Origin: Oscillospiraceae bacterium
Lineage (GTDB): Bacteria > Bacillota > Clostridia > Oscillospirales > CAG-272
DNA length: 64,000 bases
Direction: 5' to 3'
Assembly (NCBI GenBank): GCA_015064725.1
Contig: SVRQ01000002.1
Span: 78,753 to 142,752, forward strand
Position numbers and translations under genes: made by a program. This document shows positions 9,944 to 17,388 of this stretch, piece after piece. The first letter of the stretch is position 1, and the number at the start of each line of letters is the position of its first letter. The notes under the pieces are model-generated. The model made no database searches and had not been told where the DNA came from. It saw only the letters and a list, made by a program, of their open reading frames with translations.

Positions 9944-11035
9944 ATGAAAAAAATAACGGCTCTTTTGCTTCTTTTGATGCTCTGTGCGCTCCCTTTGCGC
10001 GTAAGCGCGCTTGACGTAAGCGCGCACAGTGCCGTGCTTATAGAAGCGGAAAGCGGAAAAATAATTTTTGCAAAAGACGAAAACACGCGCCGCGGTATGG
10101 CAAGCACCACGAAGATAGTAACGGCTCTTGTGGCAATAGAGAATATGCCGCTTGATACCGTTCTCACCGTACCGCGTGAGGCCGTGGGTGTCGAGGGCTC
10201 TTCCGTATATCTTACCGAAGGCGAAACGCTGACTCTGGAGGATCTGCTTTACGCGCTTATGCTTCAGAGCGCGAACGATGCGGCGGCGGTCATTGCGCTT
10301 GCCGTCGGCGGAAGCATCGAGGGCTTTGCCGATATGATGAACGAAAAGTGTGCCTCTCTCGGGCTTACGGATACGCACTTTGAAAATCCGCACGGGCTTG
10401 ACGGGGATTCCCATTATACTACGGCATACGAGCTTGCGCTGCTCTCTGCCTACGCGCTTGAAAACGAAGATTTTGCGCGTATCGTTTCCACGGAAAAGAG
10501 GACGATAGAAACGCAGGGCGGAAATACCCCTTTTCGCGTGCTTGTGAATCATAACCGCTTGCTAAGGACTTACGATGATGTTATCGGAGTAAAGACGGGA
10601 TTTACGAAAAAATGCGGAAGGACGCTTGTTTCCGCGGCGGAACGGGACGGGGTGCGCCTTGTCTGCGTTACGCTTAACGATGGCGACGATTGGCGCGACC
10701 ACCGCGCTATGCTCGACCTTGGCTTTGAGCTATACGAAAGTGTGAGCATTGCGGCGGCGGGGGAGCTTTCTTTCGATATTCCCGTTGTGGGCGGAGAGGC
10801 GGAAACGGTGAGCGTTTCCAATAAAGAGGAGCTTCGGCTTACTCTCCCGAGGGACCGCGGGGATATAACCGTGAAAACCGAGCTTGAAAGATTTATATAT
10901 GCGGGGCTTCCCGCAGGAAGCCGCGCAGGGCGCGCACGCTTTTTCCTTGATGGAAAGCAGATAGGTGCGCTTACTCTCTACACGGCGGAAGATATTCCGA
11001 AAAAGACCGTTAAGCGCGGCTTTTTCGGGAAATAA
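9944..11035 (+). CDS. dacF: D-alanyl-D-alanine carboxypeptidase (DacF-type PBP)
   Basis: Signal peptide; STTKI (SxxK), SAND, KTG motifs. Confidence 0.92.
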   Translation: MKKITALLLLLMLCALPLRVSALDVSAHSAVLIEAESGKIIFAKDENTRRGMASTTKIVTALVAIENMPLDTVLTVPREAVGVEGSSVYLTEGETLTLEDLLYALMLQSANDAAAVIALAVGGSIEGFADMMNEKCASLGLTDTHFENPHGLDGDSHYTTAYELALLSAYALENEDFARIVSTEKRTIETQGGNTPFRVLVNHNRLLRTYDDVIGVKTGFTKKCGRTLVSAAERDGVRLVCVTLNDGDDWRDHRAMLDLGFELYESVSIAAAGELSFDIPVVGGEAETVSVSNKEELRLTLPRDRGDITVKTELERFIYAGLPAGSRAGRARFFLDGKQIGALTLYTAEDIPKKTVKRGFFGK

Positions 11036-11055
11036 TAATTTAGGAATTTGCATTT

Positions 11056-11766
11056 ATGGAGAAAAGACTTCAAAAATTTATGTCCGAGGCGGGAGTTATG
11101 TCCCGCCGCGCGGCAGAAGAAGAGATAGAAAGAGGCAACGTCACGGTGAACGGCGTGCGCGCCGTCCTCGGTCAGAAGATAGACGATGAGGTTGACGTTG
11201 TGGAATACCGCGGCAAGCGCATCGGCACTGCCGCAAAAAAGAACGTGTATATTATGCTCAATAAGCCCGTAGGCTACGTTACCACGATGAACGATGAGCA
11301 GGGCAGAGCCTGCGTTGCGGAGCTTGTTGCGGACGTCGGTACGCGAGTTTACCCCATCGGCAGACTTGACAAGGAAAGCGAAGGCTTGCTTCTTTTCACA
11401 AACGACGGTGAGCTTGCAAACCGCCTTATGCACCCGCGCTACCACAAGCCCAAGGTGTACCACGTTAAGGTGCGAGGCAAGGTCGAACCGGAAAAGATAC
11501 GCGCGCTTTCAAGACCTATGAAGATAGACGATTATACGGCAAAGCCCGTAAACGTATCCGTTATCACGATGAAAGAGGAATATACGGTGCTTGCAATGGA
11601 GCTTTTTGAGGGAAGAAACCGCCAGATAAGAAAAATGTGCGAGCAGGTGGAGCTTGATATAATCACACTTCGCCGCATTTCGCTCGGCTCGCTCAAGCTC
11701 GGCGACCTTCGCCCCGGTAAGTGGAGATACCTTACAAGAAGCGAAATAGATGCGCTTATGTCTTAA
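11056..11766 (+). CDS. rluB: Pseudouridine synthase (RluB/RsuA family)
   Basis: S4-like N-terminus, PIGRLDKESEGLLLFTNDGELANRL motif, GRNRQIRKM. Confidence 0.93.
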   Translation: MEKRLQKFMSEAGVMSRRAAEEEIERGNVTVNGVRAVLGQKIDDEVDVVEYRGKRIGTAAKKNVYIMLNKPVGYVTTMNDEQGRACVAELVADVGTRVYPIGRLDKESEGLLLFTNDGELANRLMHPRYHKPKVYHVKVRGKVEPEKIRALSRPMKIDDYTAKPVNVSVITMKEEYTVLAMELFEGRNRQIRKMCEQVELDIITLRRISLGSLKLGDLRPGKWRYLTRSEIDALMS

Positions 11767-11777
11767 AGGAGAAAATA

Positions 11778-12158
11778 ATGCTTACAGTAAAACCTATTGA
11801 TAAGAAAGAAGACCAGAAAACGCTTTGCGAAAAATGCTCCGTTACATATAATGCGGATTATTTTGCATATTCCGCATATGAGGACGGCGTATTCCTCGGC
11901 GTTTGCCAATTCAGTATGCGCGACGGCGCAGGGCATATATACGATATCGCACCCGCACCGGACACGGACGATTTTACCTCGCAGTTCGTTTTGGGACGTG
12001 CGGCGCTCAATTTTATGGACCTTTGCGGCGTAAAGGATGCATATTTCGAGGGGGAAGAAAGCAGACTCACCCTTGCCGTAGGCTTTAAAAAGCTCGATGA
12101 CGGCAGACTTTATATGAACCTTGAGGGATTTTTCACGAGCGATCCCTGCAAGCACTGA
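11778..12158 (+). CDS. Hypothetical protein, possibly GNAT-related
   Basis: ATG at 11778 preceded by AAAGGAG; ORF directly after rluB; no firm motif. Confidence 0.5.
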   Translation: MLTVKPIDKKEDQKTLCEKCSVTYNADYFAYSAYEDGVFLGVCQFSMRDGAGHIYDIAPAPDTDDFTSQFVLGRAALNFMDLCGVKDAYFEGEESRLTLAVGFKKLDDGRLYMNLEGFFTSDPCKH

Positions 12159-12304
12159 GGAAAAACAAGTTATTTTGGCAAAAGATTTTTACTTTTATAA
12201 AAAAGTTGCAAAACTCGGTTTACAATTTTGAAATATTGTGGTAAAATAGTAATGAACATACCATAAATTTCCGAAAACAACGCTTTGTGCGTGGGAGGAC
12301 AGAC

Positions 12305-13405
12305 TTGATAGTACAACTTGAAGAAGCAAAATACAAGCTTTTGGAGCTTGAGGACGCGGTAAAAGAGCTTGCGTCCGCGATAAAAATAGATAAGCTTACG
12401 GCAAAAATAGCAGAGCTTGAAGAGCAGACTGCCGCGCCCGGCTTCTGGGAAACGGAAGGCTCCGGCAAGGTATTGCAGGATCTTAAAAGAGCAAAAGATA
12501 AGATCGAAGAATATAATAGCCTTAAAGCGCAGACGGAAGACGCGCTTATGCTTGCCGAAATGGGCATAGAAGAAAACGACGAAAGCGTTGTTGACGAAGT
12601 GCTTTCGGAGCTTGCCGAAATAGAAAAGGGCGAGGAAAAGATGCGCCTTGAAACGCTTCTTTCCGGCGAATACGACGGCTGTAACGCCATCGTTTCCCTC
12701 CATCCCGGTGCAGGCGGTACGGAAGCGCAGGATTGGGCGCAGATGCTCTACCGTATGTACACGCGCTGGGCAGAACGCCACGGCTACACAGTCAAGCTCC
12801 TTGACTGGCTCGACGGCGAAGAAGCGGGTATCAAGAGCGCGACCATCCTTATCGAAGGCGACAATGTTTACGGTTACCTTAAAAGTGAGCACGGCGTTCA
12901 CAGACTTGTGCGCGTTTCTCCCTTTGACGGCTCCGGCAGAAGGCACACATCTTTCGCCTCCGTCGAGGTCACACCCGAGCTTGATGACAGCACGGATATA
13001 GAGCTCAAGGCGGAAGACCTTGAAATTACGGCGCACCGCGCAAGCGGCGCAGGCGGTCAGCATATCAATAAGACCGACTCCGCTATCCGTATCGTTCACA
13101 AGCCCACGGGTATTGTTGTAGGCTGCCAAACAGAGCGCAGCCAGCTCCAGAACAAAGAAACAGCCCTCAAGATGCTTAAAAGTAAGCTTGCGGAGATCAA
13201 AGCAAGAGAAAACCTTGAAAAGATCGAAGACATCCGCGGCGAAAAAACGAACATCGAATGGGGCTCTCAGATCCGTTCCTACGTGTTTATGCCCTATACG
13301 CTGGCGAAAGACAGCCGCACCTCTTATGAGGACGGAAACATTACAGCCGTTATGGACGGTGAGATAGACGGATTTATCAACGCTTATCTCAAAATGAAAG
13401 TGTAA
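12305..13405 (+). CDS. prfB: Peptide chain release factor 2
   Basis: HRASGAGGQHINKTDSAIRI (GGQ), anticodon-like domain; TTG at 12305 is 6 nt after GGAGG (12294-12298). ORF track start is GTG 12287. Confidence 0.95.
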   Translation: MIVQLEEAKYKLLELEDAVKELASAIKIDKLTAKIAELEEQTAAPGFWETEGSGKVLQDLKRAKDKIEEYNSLKAQTEDALMLAEMGIEENDESVVDEVLSELAEIEKGEEKMRLETLLSGEYDGCNAIVSLHPGAGGTEAQDWAQMLYRMYTRWAERHGYTVKLLDWLDGEEAGIKSATILIEGDNVYGYLKSEHGVHRLVRVSPFDGSGRRHTSFASVEVTPELDDSTDIELKAEDLEITAHRASGAGGQHINKTDSAIRIVHKPTGIVVGCQTERSQLQNKETALKMLKSKLAEIKARENLEKIEDIRGEKTNIEWGSQIRSYVFMPYTLAKDSRTSYEDGNITAVMDGEIDGFINAYLKMKV

Positions 13406-13429
13406 TTTTTTTAAAGGAGGATATATATT

Positions 13430-13768
13430 ATGTTCAAAAACACAAAATTCTACGTGGCTATTGCCCTCATCGCGCAGTCCATCGCATCTTTGGTTGCTTT
13501 CATCATTTTGGCAACTAAGAAAAAAGGCATTTCCGCAGCGTTCCTCGCTATTTCCGGCGTAAGCGGCGCGGCAGGTGCATACCTTATGTGCGAATGCTAC
13601 AATGAAGAAAAAGACTTTGAAGAATATTGCGACGGCGATTGCGAAGCTTGCGATGAATGCGAAGATTGCGAAGCTCTTGAAGAGTGCGAAGCTGAAGAAG
13701 AAGTTGAAGATTTCGAGCTTGAAGGCGAACCCTTTGCACGCGCTGCAGAAGCAAAAGAACACGAATAA
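13430..13768 (+). CDS. Small membrane protein with acidic Cys-rich C-terminal tail
   Basis: AAAGGAGG RBS; two hydrophobic stretches; tail CDGDCEACDECEDCEALEECEAEEE. Confidence 0.7.
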   Translation: MFKNTKFYVAIALIAQSIASLVAFIILATKKKGISAAFLAISGVSGAAGAYLMCECYNEEKDFEEYCDGDCEACDECEDCEALEECEAEEEVEDFELEGEPFARAAEAKEHE

Positions 13769-13777
13769 TTCTCAATC

Positions 13778-13803
13778 AAAAAACTCCCGAAAGGGAGTTT
13801 TTT
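13778..13803 (+). terminator. Rho-independent terminator
   Basis: AACTCCC-gaaa-GGGAGTT plus T-run. Confidence 0.85.
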
Positions 13804-13860
13804 GTTGCGTTTTGTTTATGCTCATAGGGGAGAACTTTGTTCTCCCGTTTTGCTTCTGAC

Positions 13861-14124
13861 TTATTCTTTGCCATTATCTCGCTCTCGCAGTTTTACCGTT
13901 AAAAGCTCATACGAGCAGATATGGAAGTATTGGTACAGATTGTATAAAACTCGGCAGCTCATTTGCGGGGGAACGAAATCGTTTTCGATGGATCGGAGCG
14001 TTTTCATACAAACACCCATAATTCGAATCATTTTTGTACGCGATAGCTGATGTTTTTCCATAAGATATTTTACGTTGTCACATAGGATGAGCTTTTTGCT
14101 ATCTGTTTTTTCTTTACGGTTCAT
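13861..14124 (-). CDS. Small HTH (XRE-like) protein
   Basis: LCDNVKYLMEKHQLSRTKMIRIMGVCMKTLRSIEN helix-turn-helix-like. Confidence 0.6.
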   Translation of the reverse strand: MNRKEKTDSKKLILCDNVKYLMEKHQLSRTKMIRIMGVCMKTLRSIENDFVPPQMSCRVLYNLYQYFHICSYELLTVKLRERDNGKE

Positions 14125-14195
14125 TTTTTACCTCCTGAATTTTTTATCAGCTCTATTCCGTCTTTTGTTTTGCGATATTCATTTTTATTTACAGT

Positions 14196-14570
14196 ATAGA
14201 CCCTCTCCGTCACGCTTGGCGCGACACCTCTCCCGAAGTGAGAGGCTTTACGCTTTATTTTAATTATAACAATCTTTTTTGAAAAAATTAAAAATGCACC
14301 CTAAGAGGTGCGGAATATTTTTGGAGCTTACAAATGCCTCGTCGCCCGCATTGGCTTGACAGCTTTTTTTTCGTATGATAAAATAAAAACGTACATAATC
14401 CGAAAAAGCTCTGATGAAGTTAGCCTTCCTCCGGGAGGAAGGTGGATTTTGCAAAGCAAAAGACGGAAGGAGAGTGCGAAATTTTTAAAATTTTGTTTGA
14501 TTTTTTGAACGCTTTCTCCTTAAGTCAGCTTGCGCTGACAGCTCCCTTTCGGAGGGAGCTAAGTTAAAAA
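14196..14570. repeat. Cluster of GC-rich palindromic intergenic repeats (three related copies)
   Basis: CCCTCTCCGTCACGCTTGGCGCGACACCTCTCCCGAAGTGAGAGGC; CCTTCCTCCGGGAGGAAGG...GACGGAAGGAG; TCCTTAAGTCAGCTTGCGCTGACAGCTCCCTTTCGGAGGGAGC. Confidence 0.6.
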
Positions 14571-14601
14571 AATTATTATTGCACAAAAAAGGAGAACTAC
14601 T

Positions 14602-15117
14602 ATGAAACTTATGATAGCTTCCGATATACACGGCTCGGCGTATTATTGCGAAAAGTTACTTGAAGCATATAAAAAAGAGGGCGCGGAGCGTCTTTTGCTG
14701 CTTGGCGACGTGCTTTACCACGGTCCGCGCAACGATCTGCCCGAAAAATATGCACCAAAAAGCGTTATTTCGATGCTTAACGCGATGAAAAACGAGATCA
14801 TCTGCGTGCGCGGCAACTGCGACACGGAGGTTGACCAGATGGTGCTGGAATTTCCGATACTTTCGGAAACTGCCGTTATCTTTGACGGAAGCGTGAAGAT
14901 ATTTGCAACGCACGGGCATAAATTCAACAAAGATAACCTGCCTCCGCTTTGCGAGGGGGACGTGCTTGTGTATGGTCACACACACGTTCCGATAGACATT
15001 GTTTCCGGCGGGGTAAGATGCCTTAATCCCGGCTCCGTTTCCATTCCCAAGGAGGGAAGCGCGCACGGATATATCATCTACGAAAACGGAGAATTTTCCC
15101 ATAAATCGCTTGACTGA
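14602..15117 (+). CDS. yfcE: YfcE-type phosphodiesterase (calcineurin-like metallophosphatase)
   Basis: MIASDIHGSAYYCEKLL, LLGDVLYHGPRN, VRGNCD, YGHTHVP motifs. Confidence 0.92.
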   Translation: MKLMIASDIHGSAYYCEKLLEAYKKEGAERLLLLGDVLYHGPRNDLPEKYAPKSVISMLNAMKNEIICVRGNCDTEVDQMVLEFPILSETAVIFDGSVKIFATHGHKFNKDNLPPLCEGDVLVYGHTHVPIDIVSGGVRCLNPGSVSIPKEGSAHGYIIYENGEFSHKSLD

Positions 15118-15164
15118 ACGGTTGACACGAGGAAATTTTTGTGCTATCCTAATTAAAAATAAAT

Positions 15165-15290
15165 ATCTTGCGGTGCGGACAAGGAAATCTCGGTGAAAAT
15201 CCGTCGCAACAGCCATTACCGTAATTGCTTTTTGCATAAGTCGGAATGCTTGCCGCCCCGTCGCTTACCGATACATCGGGCACTTTTGGG
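15165..15290 (+). ncRNA. Cobalamin riboswitch
   Basis: GGTGAAAATCCGTCGCAACAGCCATTACCGTAA core and AAGTCGGAATGCTTGCCGCCC; preceded by promoter TTGACA(15122)-17 nt-TATCCT(15145). Confidence 0.85.
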
Positions 15291-15370
15291 TATATAGGAG
15301 AGTGCGGCCGTTTTTGAAGATCCGTTTTTCGCAGGAGCATTTCTGCGCTTTTTCTGCACGGAATTTTGCG

Positions 15371-15412
15371 GCGCTCTTTAGACCTTTGTGTTTAAAGAGC
15401 GCTTTTTGTTTT
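15371..15412 (+). terminator. Intrinsic terminator downstream of riboswitch (likely expression platform)
   Basis: GCGCTCTTTA-gacctttgtgtt-TAAAGAGCGC-TTTTTGTTTT. Confidence 0.8.
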
Positions 15413-15488
15413 GAATCGGCGGGCGTTCCGTCTGCGCCTTGTATGAAAATGATGTTTGTTTTATTAAAATCAAAAGGAGAATATCAAA

Positions 15489-16172
15489 ATGAAAAAACAG
15501 GCAAAAAGAATAGTTTCTCTTGTTCTCGCACTTGCAATGCTTGCGCTTTGCGCTCTTACATTTGCATCCTGCGGCGAAAAGGATTACGTTTACGTAACCA
15601 TCGCGGATGAAAAAGGAAACATAGTTGTGGCTTATGAAAAAGTTTACCCAAAAGAGCTCACGGCAGATGCGGCACTCTCTGCGGCGCACGAAAAATTCTA
15701 TGAGGGTGGTTCGGATGGATACGCGAGCGCGGAATCTTCCTACGGTCTTTCTCTTACAAAGCTTTGGGGTACGGAAAACGGCGGCTCTTACGGCTACTAC
15801 GTAAATAACGTTTCCCCCAATTCCCTTTGTGATGCCGTTGCCGTCGGCGACCATATATACGCTTTCGTTTACACGGACCTTGAATCATTCAGCGATAAAT
15901 ATTCTTACTTCAACATAAAGACGGGCGAAGCGAGCCGCGGCTCTACGTTTGAGCTTGAACTTACGTATCTTGATTACGACGAAAATTGGAACATTGTGAA
16001 AAAAGCGGCGGCAGGTGCATATATCACCATCGACGGCGATAGAACGGAGTTTGTGACAGATGAAAACGGCAAGGCCCACGTCAAGATCGCGGAAAAGGGA
16101 GAATACGTTATAAGCGCGGAAAGCGATACGCTCACCCTTGCTCCCGCCGTTGCGCTCATCACGGTAAAATAA
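15489..16172 (+). CDS. DUF4430 lipoprotein (transcobalamin beta-domain-like)
   Basis: Lipobox TFASC; ELTADAALSAAHEKF...SYGLSLTKLWGTENGGSYGYYVNNVSPNSLCDAVAVGDHIYAFVYTD is DUF4430-like. Confidence 0.75.
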   Translation: MKKQAKRIVSLVLALAMLALCALTFASCGEKDYVYVTIADEKGNIVVAYEKVYPKELTADAALSAAHEKFYEGGSDGYASAESSYGLSLTKLWGTENGGSYGYYVNNVSPNSLCDAVAVGDHIYAFVYTDLESFSDKYSYFNIKTGEASRGSTFELELTYLDYDENWNIVKKAAAGAYITIDGDRTEFVTDENGKAHVKIAEKGEYVISAESDTLTLAPAVALITVK

Positions 16173-17255
16173 ATGAAAAGAGTTTTTTCTTTGCTTTTGG
16201 CGGCAATGTTGTTTAGCTTTGCTTTTTCGGCTTCTGCCTTTGACGTGCGTGACGATATAGACGGTATCGCCTCGTACAAAACGAAGGAATACGGCGCGAA
16301 AAGCGTGCAAGGGCTTGCGGATGCCCTTGCCGAGGATGCCGGAAAGGGCGCGGAGTGGTACGCGATAAGCCTTTGTGCGCTCGGAGAATACGATATGAGT
16401 GCATACGTACAGGCACTTGCGGACTTTCTTTCCGAAAATAAGCTTATGGGCACGGAGGCACAAAGGTGTGCGCTTGCCTTTATCGCTTGCGGCGTTAAGA
16501 GCGATTACATAGATCGTGCCGCGGAAAATTATATAGGCAAGCAGGGAATGATGAGCTATATCTGGGGGCTTCATCTTCTTAACAATGGTGCAAAAAGCTC
16601 CGTTTATACGGCGGAGAGTACGGCTCTTGCAATTATAGAGCGTCAATGCACGGACGGCGGTTTTTCCATTACGGGGGAGCGCGGCGACGTTGACGTAACG
16701 TCAATGGCTCTTTGCGCGCTTGCACCGCATATAAAAAATAACGATGAGATCGCAGATTCCGCGCAAAAAGCACTCTCTTTTCTGTCGGCCGCACAGCTTG
16801 AAAACGGCGGCTTTAAAAGCCGCGGAGAGGAAAACAGCGAAAGCGCGGCGCAGGTCATAACCGCGCTTTGTTCTCTTGGCATCGACCCTCGGACGGATGC
16901 GCGATTTATCAAAAACGGCAATAGTGCGCTTGACGCACTTTCCTCATATAAGCTCGCAGGCGGAGCTTACGAGCATACAAGCGGCGCGGGTGCGAACGAT
17001 ATAGCGACACAGCAGGCTCTTTACGCGCTCATCTCCCTTCAAATGTTTGACGAGGGGAAAGGCTCCTTCTTCATTTTTGAAGATAAAGGGGATAAAACTC
17101 CTGCGGGTTTTCGCGATGTGGAATTTGAGCGCGGAAACGGCGAAGTGCCCAAAGAAAAGGCGGATATAAAGACCATCGTGTGCGTTGCGGTGATCGGCGT
17201 TTGCGCGCTCGGCATTGCGGCGGCTTTGCTTATGCCTAAGAAGAAAAAAGAATAA
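16173..17255 (+). CDS. Secreted membrane-anchored alpha/alpha-toroid protein (prenyltransferase/squalene-cyclase-like repeats)
   Basis: Signal peptide; repeats with DGGFSITGERGDVDVTSMALCALAP and LENGGFKSRGEENSESAAQVITALCSLG; C-terminal TM plus KKKKE; ATG directly follows the DUF4430 stop. Confidence 0.75.
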   Translation: MKRVFSLLLAAMLFSFAFSASAFDVRDDIDGIASYKTKEYGAKSVQGLADALAEDAGKGAEWYAISLCALGEYDMSAYVQALADFLSENKLMGTEAQRCALAFIACGVKSDYIDRAAENYIGKQGMMSYIWGLHLLNNGAKSSVYTAESTALAIIERQCTDGGFSITGERGDVDVTSMALCALAPHIKNNDEIADSAQKALSFLSAAQLENGGFKSRGEENSESAAQVITALCSLGIDPRTDARFIKNGNSALDALSSYKLAGGAYEHTSGAGANDIATQQALYALISLQMFDEGKGSFFIFEDKGDKTPAGFRDVEFERGNGEVPKEKADIKTIVCVAVIGVCALGIAAALLMPKKKKE

Positions 17256-17257
17256 AG

Positions 17258-17285
17258 AAAAATGCGGGAAACCGCATTTTTCTTT
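17258..17285 (+). terminator. Rho-independent terminator
   Basis: AAAAATGCGG-gaaa-CCGCATTTTT. Confidence 0.8.
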
Positions 17286-17388
17286 TGCAGGTTCTTTGTG
17301 CAAATTTTATATCATATATTGACTTGAAGCATTTTTTATTGTATAATATTTGCAGTAATCTTAATTTATTTGAAAGGACTTTTTACCT

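Noticed and set aside
12287-12410. Programmed +1 frameshift in prfB
   Set aside because: The frame is continuous with no in-frame TGA at the expected site.
13430-13768. Cys-rich ORF as a bacteriocin/RiPP precursor
   Set aside because: Hydrophobic N-terminus is TM-like and no maturation or export genes are nearby.
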